64,000 bases of DNA from Otatea glauca (lineage: Eukaryota; Streptophyta; Magnoliopsida; Poales; Poaceae): assembly GCA_036346275.1 (NCBI GenBank), contig CM070723.1, positions 48,934,743 to 48,998,742 on the forward strand, given 5' to 3'. The notes under the pieces are model-generated. The model made no database searches and was not told the origin of the DNA. It saw only the letters and a program-made list of their open reading frames with translations. This document shows positions 24,801 through 36,306 of this stretch, one piece after another (the first letter of the stretch is position 1; every line of letters starts with the position of its first letter). The translations under genes and the position numbers were made by a program.

Positions 24801-25481
24801 AGGGTTAAATCATGAATTCATACCTATCTCCTATATTAGAGGCTACGGAAGCTAAGTCTGTCTCATAAACAGTTGCTAGTAGTAGCTTTCACAAATTAAA
24901 ACTTGAAAACACAACCCTTAAAGAAAACCAAAAACTTAATTTATATAAAAATGTATTTTAAGGGAAGGTGAACATTAAATGGTCATGAGAGAAACTCATC
25001 TATTGTATTTGCTATTAATGCTTGCTGAGTATCCTTGTACTCACTTTTGTTTAAATCCCCTTTTGTTTAGAGGGTGAATCCTATGGATCCACCTACGAGG
25101 CGTGGGGTGAGGATTACCCGCAGGACCATGACTACAAGGAGGAGTTTTACCAGGAGGACTAACTAGTCGGTTAGGTCGTACACCAATTTTTGGCGGACTT
25201 CGGGGTAGTTAGTAGTTATGGATTATATTTTTTGTTGTATTTGGATTCTATGTATAATTAGTATACTGGATTTGTAGCCCTGCGTGGTAATGGATTATAA
25301 TAAGTTCTATTTCAGTCTCTAATTATTGTTCTATTGCAACACTCTGAACACGGTATATTAACTGATAAAGTGTTGGGTGCACCCGATATTTTGTTAGCTA
25401 ATATGCCAAGATCAACGTAACTATCTCGGAGTAATGGCAATGATACTATCGTTACCTAAGTTAATTATACAGGTCACCACA
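21891..25481 (+). mobile_element. 3' LTR of the gypsy element (about 3.6 kb)
   Basis: It begins TGAAACAACCC right after the polypurine tract and probably ends ...GGTCACCACA at 25481. Inside are phrases common in Tekay/Del LTRs: a GAGACCCGTTACGAG...GATACCAGATC block near 22308-22350, a CCGGAAGGCCCGGAGAG block near 24543, and a TTGCTGAGTATCCTTGTACT block near 25022. A GA-rich stretch (23270-23430) gives long spurious minus-strand ORFs. The right border is inferred from the CA end only, as no 5' LTR copy is available for comparison. Confidence 0.6.
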
Positions 25482-25619
25482 ATGGGGAATCCCAGACAAG
25501 TGTTGGTGTAAAATAGATGCATCAAGTTTGTATTTTATGCCTACAATGTATTTTTCCTAATATCTCTCAAACCTATGATATTGCGATAGTGCTTTGTATT
25601 ACATGTTCTCTCTTTCCTC

Positions 25620-25880
25620 AAAGCTAGCTTCACGTTCCAAAAAGCCAGTAAGCTCATCTAAACAGTTTAGTTTTTAAACGGTTTTTGGCATAAGCTAGAA
25701 TCCCCATATAACTTGCAAAAGTCAAAAGCTGAAAGCTGGGTGGAGCCTACTTTTGCTGCTTATTGTTGAGAGAAATTAGCTATTTGTTAAACGGCTTCTT
25801 ATAAAAAGTTACAGCTGTTTTTAGTCCAAAAAACTAAAAAACAACATTTCAAAAAGCTACAGCTCTCCAAATAGGCTCGA
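25620..25880. repeat. MITE-like repeat with an AGCTGTTT(T) interior
   Basis: It has repeated AAGCT/AGCTT words, and its right end (aaaaagctacagctctccaaa) resembles an hAT-type MITE end. It is related in words to 28905-29260. The left terminus is not clear. Confidence 0.35.
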
Positions 25881-25884
25881 AATA

Positions 25885-26125
25885 AAGGGCATCATAACTC
25901 TGACAAGAGTAGATGTTGTGTAACTTTTGTAAATCTTTACTGACGATGAATTATTGACTCTCTGGATATTTATGTTCAAAAGATAAGATGTGGAAACTCG
26001 ATCACTGGACAACTGCAAGTCGTGACAAAAACTTTGACAAGTCAAGATATCACTTGATATTTTGGGGAAAGGGTTTCTACAAGCTTTTGAAGAAACAAGA
26101 AAAGTTTTATTAACCGAATCACACT
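25885..26125. repeat. Dispersed duplicated segment, copy C
   Basis: Contains aataaagggca, the 'aga(t/g)gttgtgta' phrase, ATCTTTACTGACGATGA and the 'aagtcaa...tattttgggg' phrase in the same order as copy B (11568-11840). Confidence 0.5.
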
Positions 26126-26133
26126 ATTTGTAC

Positions 26134-26391
26134 TCTCTTCATCTTAGTTTATAAGGTATATTTCTTCTTAGCATATAGACAAAAAGATTTTGAAAATGAC
26201 TAGATTACCCCTAATTATTATCACTAAGCATTATATTCAATGTATGCATATAGAGAATATAAAGTAAATATAAATATTTATTAGAGGTATAGAGAGAACA
26301 TCACACTAATTTTGCATTAGAATATAAAATATCACATATTTATAGACAAGATCGTTCAGAAAATATGCTTTATAAACATAGATAAAGGGAG
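26134..26391. mobile_element. Stowaway-like MITE
   Basis: The left end CTCTCTTCATCTTAGTTTAT and the reverse complement of the right end ACTCCCTTTATCTATGTTTA are imperfect terminal inverted repeats. A TA precedes the left end. The interior is AT-rich, about 260 bp, with no coding capacity. Confidence 0.55.
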
Positions 26392-26659
26392 TTCCTTGGT
26401 TACCTCATCCTGTTACTTAATTATTATCCGGGTCAACACTAAAATAACCATTTGAGAACACACTATGTCCTCAAATTTGTAGAACACACGATGGCAGCAA
26501 CTTTACTTGTTTTCTTAGGAAGGGTTAATTTCAAGTTTAATTAAAGCTATGAATGTGCCCCCAAAATAGTGAAAGAATAGGATAATGCACATACTGATTT
26601 GTGGTGAACTACCACAAATCAATTGCAGCAAAAGATATTCTTGTATGACCACCAAGACA

Positions 26660-26960
26660 TAGCTCCTGAGCTGTTCGAGCTCGGCTCACTTTAGACTCGA
26701 TTCGAGGTTCAAACAAGCTTAACTCGAGCCGACCTCACGAGCATCACCGAGTTGAGCTCGAATAGCTCGCAAGCCTGATAAATTTACTAATCACTAGTTA
26801 AATATTACTATATATTAACTTTTACTAAGCTTATTTGAGCCGAGCTCGAGCCTAGTTCTAGGCTCAGACTTCAACTCGAGCTCGTTTAAGTTCATCTCGA
26901 GCTTTTATTGAGCTCGAACCTAGGAGACAAGACTCGCTCGAATTCGGTTCATTTACATGC
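26660..26960. repeat. Repeat rich in GAGCTCGA words
   Basis: GAGCTCG/CGAGCTC words occur densely at both ends around an AT-rich centre, as in the element at 47902-48492, which is a confirmed hAT-type MITE. No clean termini or target duplication are seen here, so it is probably an old relative. Confidence 0.35.
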
Positions 26961-27029
26961 TCAAGTCCATGCAGCCTTTTACTTGGTACTAGATCCAATT
27001 GGCCATCTTGTCATATTGTGACATGCCTA

Positions 27030-27754
27030 TAGAGGTAGGCATCATGCTGAGCTGGGCTGGCACGGCACGGACTCGTCGGGCCGCGTGTCTAAACCATGCC
27101 ATGCCGCCACGGCCCTATTGGCCCATCGTGACGTGCCAGCCTAGCTTGCATTCGGTAAGCTCAGGTATGGCCTATTTGCGATTCATGCTGGCCCAAGTTC
27201 GGCCCATTTACACTATTGCGACGAGAGGAAATAAGCTGAAAACACACGAAGCTAAAGTAGTGGATACAAATATTAGGAGAAAAAGAAATAATTTTTATTC
27301 ATTTTTAAACAGGTACAGAGTTACTACCTCGTTAAAAACCTTACACTCAGTGTGGTGTACCCCAGTGCGGAGCGGCTCTATACGCGTGCTCGAGGTCAGT
27401 GAGCATGTACTCTCCGGTCCCTATTCTCTACCTTTTAGCTTCTCTGTTGTCTCCCCTTTCTTTGCATGCGAGGACCTCAAAAGATGCCGGCTGTAGGGTG
27501 AGCCACAATATGACACAATATCGTGATAGAACGCCCTGCCGCGTGCCATACTTGCTTTGGGCCCACCGGGCCTGTTTTGTGTCGTGCCGGCCCAAGCATG
27601 ACCCATGCTGGTGTGTCGTGCTATGCCACATATCGTGCCTGATCTCGAGACCCGGTACAACCTATCATTCGTACCGACCAAACCCGTGCGTGCCGTGTCG
27701 TGCCTACCGTTCTACGGGCCGGTCTAAAAAAGCCCGGCCCAATGGTCAGCTCTA
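27030..27754. mobile_element. Non-autonomous hAT element, 725 bp, with 8-bp target duplication
   Basis: The ends are TAGAGGTAGGC (left) and the reverse complement TAGAGCTGACC (right). The direct flanks CATGCCTA (27022-27029 and 27755-27762) are identical, the 8-bp duplication expected of hAT transposases. It shares end and interior with the transposase-bearing locus at 11853 and with the element at 47192. The ORFs inside (up to 165 codons) have no domain and are not conserved between copies. It is best read as an internal-deletion derivative. Confidence 0.85.
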
Positions 27755-27762
27755 CATGCCTA

Positions 27763-28904
27763 TACACCCTGATATCCATCTCTTCTATCCACTTTGGCAT
27801 TGCAAAATGACAATCGCTCTATCCTGTTCTGATTCCAGCTGAACTGAGCTTGACACAAGTATTCAAGTTGAAAAGAAATATCGACTATTATAATTTTTTT
27901 TCTCTTACAATTATTTTTTTGTGAGTTTCCTGTGTTCTAATAAATCCAGCCTTAATTTTTCCAAAAGAACATTTTTACCAATGAAATAGCACAGACAACA
28001 TTATGGCTTATTTGTTTTGCTTGGATTATTTACAGGTAGAATGCATAATTCATTTTTTTTACCGAACAAACGTAAGAGTACTCTTTTATGTTCAGGAACT
28101 AAGGTTTGTCACCAAATCTCATCTAATGACATACTATCAATTTTCATAATATTACATTATTTTTAGAATTAATAGTATTATATTTTAGAAGTGTAGGACC
28201 GATATATACTAATATAGCAATCAGAAGGAGGTGAATGATTGCGCGGAAGCTAAAACCAATTTTTTAATGATTCTCAAAACACCCCTAAATGAATTATGAA
28301 ATATTGCTTCGGTTTCCATGAAAACAGATTGATATACATTCACTAAAATAGTAATTACTGAAGATCTCACTGTTGGATTGAAGTAAAATCTTAAATGTAG
28401 AAACTAGACTAAATTTTAACACTAACCCAACAAGAATAAGCTCAATCGGATCTACGGATCTAGAGTGATAACCTTCGCAAGATGACTGTAGCTAATAATG
28501 ACGAAAAAGATCAAACCCTAATTACGAGATTAATCAGGATCTATGAGGAATTAACCAATCAAACTTTTTAGATCAATCACTTGATGCCCTAGAAAGGTTT
28601 TAATTGGATCAAATCAAAATTATCATGCTGAAACAATGAATCAATCTAAAGAATAAAGCTGGTATGCAAACCAAAAATGAAAAAGAAAGAACGAGGTTAC
28701 CAACACATCAACTTACAAATCTTAATCTTTATTGTCGAGATATGTTCACAAAATCAAACCAACTCTCCTGAGGATGATGAAAGGCGCGACGTGGATCATT
28801 AGCGAGCAGAGAGCAAGACTATCCAGCGGCAACAACCTCAGACCGAGAAACTGTAAAGCGCTAGGGACATGCAGCCGCGCGGAAGTCTCCAGGAGTTCAT
28901 CCAG
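27763..28904. other. AT-rich spacer, no gene seen
   Basis: The only ORFs are short and without domain. No terminal repeats were recognised. Confidence 0.45.
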
Positions 28905-29260
28905 CCGTATTAAACAGCTGAGAAGCTAAGTCACACCAGAAGCACCCTCAAAAACTGCAGCTGCTGAAGAGAAGCTTTTCAGCTGTGGCTTCGCTTGAAC
29001 TTCTCCTAACTCGCTCGCTCCGCCTTCCCAACCTTTGCCACCCCGCCTCGTCGCCTCCACGACACCTCCTCACTCGGATGTCGCTGTACTTCACTATGTT
29101 GCTACCTTCCATTTCGGTTAGTCATCAAAAGCTACAGCTACAGCAGGCAGTTTGCCAAACAACATAACAAGAAAAGTTCTGATATCACCATAAATGCTTT
29201 ACTGACCAAAAACCAAAAGTAGCTTTTCATTGACCACAACTCCCAAACAGGCCCACCACA
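28905..29260. repeat. MITE-like repeat related to 1379-1535
   Basis: The right half (29107-29180 and 29215-29255) matches 1381-1535, including TTCCATTTCGGTTAG and CATAACAAGAAAAG. The left half has AGAAGC/GCTTTTCAGCTG words. The element probably ends around CAAACAGGCCC (29245-29255). Confidence 0.4.
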
Positions 29261-30925
29261 AATCAGGTCTCCAGGCGGCGCAAGGAAGTCTCCAACAACA
29301 GAGACAAAAGCCGCAAGCAAGGTCTTCAGCCGCCACAACCTAAAGCTCTGGCCGCAGAACCCAAAAACCCTAATCTCTTCTCTCTAATTAACTGCATACA
29401 TGCATGCATATTCAACTAGCTCAATTACACATGGTCCAATACATGCATATAGCCCAAAATTCACATATGCACGTGTACGGCCCACCGGTCGCTCTCGCGT
29501 GGCTCACTCGCCTTCACGTGCACTGTTATCTAATCCGAACGTATCGCATGACATTTTTGACCGCTAAGACATCGGTTCCTCCTTTATCCTAGTCCCGAAT
29601 CTCAGTTCCTCTATGAACTTAGTTCCGGTCCCGTCACCGACCACGTTCGCCCTCAAGCAACACCTGCACATGAACAAACACGAAACCGTATACGAGCACA
29701 AGTCCACGACTTGACTCAATATCAGTCCATACAACCACTCACACGAGCGCATTGCATCAAGCAAAACCATTACTATGCTATCACAAGCATATCAAGTAAT
29801 CATCTGAAACAGCACATGCACAAACACCACACACGCCATGAGCATAACCACTTTGCAATGCCAATATTATCACTAAACCAATTTTTCAATATATGATTTC
29901 AGAAGAAGAATAATAGTACTAATTTAACTGCCGGAACATAACTTCAAAAAGCAAAGAATTGCCTACATGGCTACTTACCTTTTGCAAGCATATTCATGAA
30001 AGACATTCCTGAGTTCCCTCACCCCAAAAACTTGAACAGCATCGCTAATTTTTTTAATTAGACTAGGATTTACTTTTTTGACAAATCTAAACAATAAAGA
30101 GAAATAAAGAAATATACAGAAAGAAGCAGCCGAATAAAATAGAGTAGGAATGACATTCGAACGAAGACGCTGGACATCTAACTAGATCATCTCTTATCTA
30201 TCCTTATGTACATTGTTTTTTACAAATTTAACCGTTCGACATATGTATTTACAAATTCGGTCCTCTTCCCTATCGCAAAAAGCACGGCAAGCTACACCTA
30301 TCCTCGGTGCCCCCGACAACTTGGCTGACCGCAGAAGCAGCATATAGCCCACTGTGACAGGATCCCTTCCGCGCTACCCAAACGCGGCAGAGCCTCTTCC
30401 CGCGCGGTCACGTGCGCGCCATAGCTTCTCCCACACTCCCTGGGTGCGGAAGCTCCTCCTGTTCTCTCTAGACGTGGCAGTGTCTCCTCTCGCAATCTGT
30501 CGCTCTGCAGCGGCGTCGGTGACCTTTCACGCTCCCTAGGCGCAACAAGGGACATGTGTCGACTGTCGCTTCTTCCACGATGAAGGAGGGAGCCAAATTT
30601 ATAAATACATGCGCAAGAGGTTAGATTTCACATATTCACTTGCTTCTCTCCAAACCCTCGAAAAAGAGAAGAAAAAGATAGCAAACCAAATAAAGCAATT
30701 TAGCACAAGCATTTCAAGCAAGAGTTTTGTCAGCAGATCAATATATTTTAAAAATTAGAAGTGATTTTTTTTTTTGGACAAGCACATGAGATATTTTAAA
30801 ACTAGATAGAAAAAATGAACAAATTTCCCATGACAAAAACACAAGGAACAGGAAAGCAAGAACCGAAAGAAACAGCCAATCTACGGAGCAACCCAGCACA
30901 CCTTTTTCTCGTATGGTTTGGTTCG
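29261..30925. other. Spacer and upstream region of the Agenet/ENT gene
   Basis: GC-rich at 30290-30550, with an imperfect internal repetition (on the minus strand a phrase reading EExLPRL recurs twice in the 85-codon ORF 30298-30555). That ORF has no domain and I do not call it a gene. The rest is AT-rich. Confidence 0.35.
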
Positions 30926-33009
30926 GAATTAGGCTCCCCGATTGCTTATTAGCCGCCAGATTATTCCTCTTCTCTCCCCCGAGGTTGGTCACCTCCTGTG
31001 CTCTGAATTTCTGAAAATTTTCACGCAATATTTTGCTTGCTATTTCAGGTGCCTGGAGGTGGCAAATGTTTTTCTTAGTTTATTTATTTCTTTCTTTCCC
31101 TTAGCTGCCGTTTTTGATTCTTGCCTCCTAATCCAAATTGGGATGGAAGAACAACCCAATCTGGGTTACAAGTAATTCTCAGGGGCGAATTTTTCTTCTT
31201 CTTTTTGTTGTTCTCGGGTCGACATGGCGAGTTGATTGGTTGGTTTGTTGCAGGTGAGGACTGCTTAGAGCTGGTTTCTTGGATATCTTGCACGTCAAAG
31301 TTCGCATTTTGTTTTAGATTGTGCGTTAAAAATCCTATCTTTGAGTTCTTTGTGTTCGTGATTCCTATATAAGCTGCTACTGTTGGTTTCTACTTTCTAG
31401 CTAGTCATACCAGATTTGGATTCTCCGGATTGATGTCAAAACTGAGGTTTAGAGGTGATCCTTTGGTTTCCTCGGATCCGTAAGGCCTAATGTTTGGGTT
31501 TGTTACAGGTCAGAACAGTTCATAATTATTCACCTGGAATACCTTCTCGTGTTGCAGTTTGGGAGAATTTGGATTAAACCAAGTTCTGTAGTTGATTGTT
31601 CCACATTTTTGGATCGAAGATTCGAACAAGCCAACTCGTTTGTTTAAACTTGTTCTTCTTACATTGAAGTCCTGTTTTGCTTGTCTAGTGTGGTCCAAAT
31701 TGGATCTTTATTTTTTATTTCTTGCTCTCATGATTCTAACTTGAGCTGCTGTACTTGACTACTTTTGCTGCTTGAAATCTTGATTGGGCTTCTCAATGTT
31801 AAGGAATCAAGACATGCTTTTAGGTGAAGTGATGTGCCATCTGATCCAGATTGGGTGATAGGTGTGCACCATCTGACAGATCAAGTGGTTTGAATTTTCT
31901 TAGTATAAGAGTTTCCAAATTGTGGGGATTCTTCTATATATGTATGAACTTCTGGATTTGGGAAGTTGCTCCTAGTTCATAGCCCAAAATCAGAGGAAGG
32001 GGTGGTTTCACTGAATTGGTGTTAGTGTTAGTTGTTTTTTTTAGGTAATTTCTTTAAGATGCAGTGGATAGGGAACGAATCTTTTCCCCCTAATGATGCT
32101 TCGTATATGAGCTGATTTTCCTTAGGACTTGTGCAGAAATTTTTAATTGATTCAACTATTTTACTTCTCAGTTTAAGGAACAGAATCTAAAAAAGAAGTC
32201 CTAAAGGGATCATTGTGCTTCGGATTGTGGAGCTTAGATGATGCATAAGTCGCAAGTCTCGGAATTTAGTCATCTGCTTCCCCTTTGATTAACATTCAAC
32301 TTCTGGGTTGTAGAAGATGATTCAAGCATTTATTTTGTTACGTAGCTAAGTAGTTTGAGAAAGCATATCTGAGTATAGGACAAAATCGTTCTTCTAATGC
32401 TATTCTTAATGTTCCTGAATAATATTTACTGAATATTTGATGGTTAATGTCAAGTCTCGAATGTTTAACACAATCAACTAAGAGCCAACTGCATTTTGGT
32501 GGACTTTGATCGATTTACTTTTATACTTTTACAACTTGCCCGTCAAGATTATATGACTGTGACTTGACTTCTGTTCTATGTTGGGTTGCCTGATTCAATC
32601 AATGACCATAGTGCTTATCTCTGTGTGTCATTGCCTTCTTTGTTTTTTTGTCTCAACAAACGCTGTTTCCAGTTGGTGTGCAAATAGTACCTTCATCTAG
32701 TCTGATCGGACATAGCTCTATACCACTAGGTTAGTTGTTTTACTTTGATGATTGTAAGGTCTCCTATACTTTCTTCTTTAAATAACATTTAGCAGATCTT
32801 TGGACACATTTAACAATGATGAACTTTGTACATATGCTGTAACATAAAAATACAGTAATCTAGATTTTTACTAGATGAGGTCGTTTTTCTCTTCTTATCC
32901 ATTCATGTTTTCACATTCTTTCCTTTGTGCTAGTGCTTCTTTTGACTTTTCATACTTAAAGTTCTGCCTTTTATGTGCATGCGTAGCAGGGTCAAGCTCA
33001 GAGCGAGAC
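30926..33009 (+). other. Probable 5' leader and leader intron(s) of the Agenet/ENT gene
   Basis: Pyrimidine-rich sequence with acceptor-like TTGCAG/GT and TTACAG/GT sites (near 31252 and 31509) leads to the acceptor ...GTAGCAG/GGTCAAGC at about 32990, 20 bp before the start codon. No coding exon is recognised in this stretch. A long leader intron is common in plant chromatin-protein genes. The transcription start is not determined. Confidence 0.4.
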
Positions 33010-34520
33010 ATGATGAAATTGAAGAATAGAAGGCTGCAGTTCTTTAGGGATAATGATCTACATTTCGCTGCTCAAGGAAGGCCTGCAGCTAGGAAGGTAC
33101 GAACGGATGATGCTAGGCCTCATCAACCAGCTGATCTGAGAAAAAGCAAATGGGTTCTTGGTGACATAACTGAGGTGTTGGACCATAACTCGTGGAGGCT
33201 TGGCAAGATTACAAAGGTGCTGAAGAATGATTATTTCATCATCAGGCTAACTGATTGCATCCAACTGAGGGAATTCCATTTATCTTGCTTGAGGGTTCCA
33301 AATGCTTATTGTGGTAAGCGGTCAACTGTAATAGACATGGTGAGAACCAATTCCCATGCGCAACTCTTTTACATTTCATTCGCTAGTTGTTTCAAAACTT
33401 AAATTCATGGTTAGCTTATGTTCTCAGTTCTTATAGTCGATTCCATCACAAGTGCAAGATTTTCATGTCAACTAATAAAGCAAATAATTTCCAGGGTGAC
33501 ATCAGTTGGCATGCAAATCTTGCACCTGTTTAAATTTGCAAATGCCAAATCTTCACTTCTCTTGAACTCAACATTTCTTTTCATAGTAATTTCGTACTAC
33601 AAGAGGTCATCAACGATGTTATCTGTCAACTATTAGCACTTTCTTGACTTCAGTATGAATTAAGGAATCACTGAACTTCTTTTTTCATTGCCAGGGCATA
33701 TTTCTCTTGCCCTTTTTCGAGCAAGTATTTCATTAACATGGTATAAAAAAGTATTTCATCAACACTATTCCCTTTTCAGGTAACAGAGCAGGGTAAAAAA
33801 CAATCTCGAGTTGCTCATGATACGTTTCCTCACTTGAAATTTGTGATGGAACAAGCCTATGAAGATGACGGTCACAGTACTAAGAGGCACAAGGCAGTCA
33901 ATCTCTGTCCTTCCACTAGTGCTAGAAATTTGAAGAAAAAACTAGAACCAAGTAGAATGCCACCTAATGATTTGATTAGAGGAACAAGCAAGAAAAGGAA
34001 ATCAACTGCGTATGAAGTTCATGAGCCAACCAAGCAAGCACTGCCTCTGAAGGTGTCTTCTAGGAATGACATCGATGGTGCTTGCTTGAATAGGCCTTTT
34101 AGTGACAGATCAAATGATCTTGCCAAGAGAAAGCCAGATGGTAAAGTTTTTCCATCCCAAATTCTTTTGCAAGTTAGAGAAGAGAATGAGTGCTCGGTGG
34201 CTAGTTGTGGTGTAAATTACTTGGAATACTCTATCAATGGTAACCAGCAATCAGTCGGACTTGGCAGTTGCTTCCCTGATGATGCCATGTCTGCATGCCC
34301 ATCCATATCTGGGCATGAGAATAGCGATAGTTTCAGTGCTGATTTAGAAACGGATGTCCATGACCTGGAGCTACAAGCATATCAATCAACAGTGAGAGCG
34401 TTTTATGCCTCTGGACCTCTGACATGGGAGCAAGAGTCACTTCTGACAAACCTGCGCCTCTCGCTTAACATCTCAAATGAGGAGCACTTGCTTCAGCTGA
34501 GGCACCTCTTATCTTCTTGA
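33010..34520 (+). CDS. Agenet (Tudor-like) and ENT domain protein
   Basis: Two coding exons, 33010-33339 and 33780-34520, join in phase 0 (ATG/GTGAG donor, TTTTCAG/GTA acceptor) to give 356 residues. Residues about 49-99 form one Agenet/Tudor-like module (WVLGDITEVLDHNSWRLGKI and FIIRLTD). Residues 305-356 form a C-terminal ENT domain (ELQAYQSTVRAFYASGPLTW, then a helix with LLTNLRLSLNIS). The middle is basic and serine-rich with KKRK-type nuclear signals near residue 180. Agenet modules bind modified histone tails or related ligands, and ENT is the EMSY N-terminal fold, so a nuclear chromatin role is inferred. Relatives usually have two Agenet modules; here only one is visible. The start is the first of two adjacent ATGs after a leader-intron acceptor. 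Confidence 0.85.
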
Positions 34521-35162
34521 TTTTTTCGTCTTCTCCAACATCGAACTTGAGGCTGTACATATGATGGTGTCCCAGAAAAATAATGTGCTGTTCCCAGTCT
34601 GTATACTTCATCTTGTAGAGATCTCTGCAGCTTAGTAGAGTCTTGTTTTTACATTAATGGTGTTGTAAATATAGAAGTGTTCGGAGAAAATTACGTACAG
34701 TTGATGTATCTCATTAGTAACTTTGTTGTTAGAAGTAAATGAGAATTTAATGGTTTTACTTTTCAGGAACATGAAAAGCTATGTAGGAACTATTCTACTT
34801 GACTTTTGATCCAGTTGAAGTTAATGGTCAAGATTTGAATATTTGTTGCAATAGGTGATTTCACTGATTCTATCTCTATTTCCTTATCATTATGTGTACC
34901 GCTGGCTGTAGTGATTCCATTGATACGTTCTATTTCACACGTACCTTGGCATGTAGAACCATGCTGGAAAAATGTATCTGATTTAGAACCACACTGGAAA
35001 AGGTAAAGTTCTTTTCTCTTTTTTTTTCTGAATTCTGAGAATATCAAATGTAAAGTTCTTGGAGGAGTGATTCTATTGATACTGCTGTATAGAACTTCCT
35101 TGCCATGTAGCCTCTTATATGCTGTCAGTATACAGATTTATGAACAGTGGATAAACACCACT

Positions 35163-35193
<31 letters not shown>

Positions 35194-36306
35194 CCTGCAA
35201 GAGACAGTGTACTGAAGGGGCTGAAATCAGAATCAGATGCTTATGTCCTTTTCTATCTCCCTCATGAAAAGCATGTATGGACTTTGTATCTACAATCAAG
35301 TGGTGTTCCATTGTCATTATCATGTTCATGATAAGATTTGGGGGCAAATTTATACGTGTCGAGAGGTGCTTCTATGCTTTTCTATATTTTTCTTTTTAAC
35401 AGTTGTACAAAAGCATAAATAAAGAGTAGACGGTGAATACTTCATACATGTCCTCCAAACTTTTCACAGACGCATCCATGGAGAACAGAAGTGTCATATT
35501 ATTCTTGAAGAAGTAGATGAGTACATTTCGACCTTGTACACACTAAACTACCCCTTAGATATAGTGTAAGCGCGAGAAGAAATTTTATATGACATCATGT
35601 TAAACAAGGATATCTCCTTATGCTTGGGATTAATGCATGGATAAATTGAGGCATCCAAGACTAAAACTCCTAAGATTATCAGGATTTCTCGCCCGCCACG
35701 ATCTGATCTTACCTATAAGAGGCTTTATCCAACAGTCCATGCTTGAATCAAACAATGAGATAGTAAATTAGTAATCCCGGGAGTTGGGGGTAAACTCATT
35801 CGAATTTTGTATACAACTTTTCAAACATTCTCAAAATATTGTGTCAGCACAAAAACTTGAAATCAAACTTGACTGAATTTGGGAGAAACAAAAGAGAGAA
35901 ATCACCATGAAAACTAATTTTTTTTTCTTTTTGTTTCTGCCAAACCTAATGCCGTAGCCTTTCCTCCCCGTACATGCGCCAAAGTTTGTAGAATTTTTTT
36001 AAAGCTTTTGTGCTAAGTTTATATATGATATTTGCGCTACCAGAATATACCATTCCTTAGAGAGGCATTTTGGATTTGAGACTTTGATTCCCATTTTCAG
36101 CACCAAAAGTTTTAAGAGAAATAAGTTTCAAAAAAATTGAGAGAAATAACATCAAAAGGCGAGACAAGAGAGATCTAAGCAGCCGGCCATCCAGCTGTGT
36201 GTCAGTCAATCTGGGCCCTCAATCTACAAGAAAGAGGACGACGTAGCCGTACGTTCCTCTTCTTCTTCCTAGAAGGGAAAAAAGGAAACAAAAACAGAAA
36301 AGGAAA
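34521..36306. other. 3' untranslated region and spacer
   Basis: Probable 3' untranslated sequence of the Agenet/ENT gene runs to about 34760. A GA dinucleotide repeat lies at 35167-35193. No other gene was seen. The upstream leader of the PPAT gene begins near 36180 (AGAGATCTAAGCAGCC region). Confidence 0.5.
35167..35193. repeat. (GA)n microsatellite
   Basis: About 13 uninterrupted GA units. Likely length-polymorphic. Confidence 0.9.

Larger units (their letters stand above)
17294..25481 (+). mobile_element. Decayed Ty3-gypsy retrotransposon (Tekay/Del-like chromovirus), 5' LTR missing
   Basis: Gag, protease, reverse transcriptase, RNase H and integrase remnants follow each other on the plus strand, then a polypurine tract and a 3.6-kb LTR. 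The order, the GGGGACGAAATCCCTTTTA-type sequence before the tract, and the long LTR match the Tekay/Del lineage of plant chromoviruses. Many in-frame stops and frameshifts break every ORF. I found no sequence upstream of 17294 matching the 3' LTR, so the 5' end is deleted or too diverged to see. Confidence 0.8.

Noticed and set aside
26999..27842. ORFs of 165 and 147 codons
   Set aside because: They fall within the non-autonomous hAT element at 27030-27754 and cross its borders; the frame is not kept in sister copies.
32875..33402. 175-codon ORF start at 32875 as the start of the Agenet/ENT protein
   Set aside because: The segment before 33010 is hydrophobic and Phe/Ser-rich like intron sequence, and a good acceptor (GTAGCAG) lies at about 32990. 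The ATG at 33010 is preferred.
35167..35193. GA repeat as a regulatory element
   Set aside because: It is a simple microsatellite in the spacer. A GAGA-factor role cannot be supported from sequence alone.
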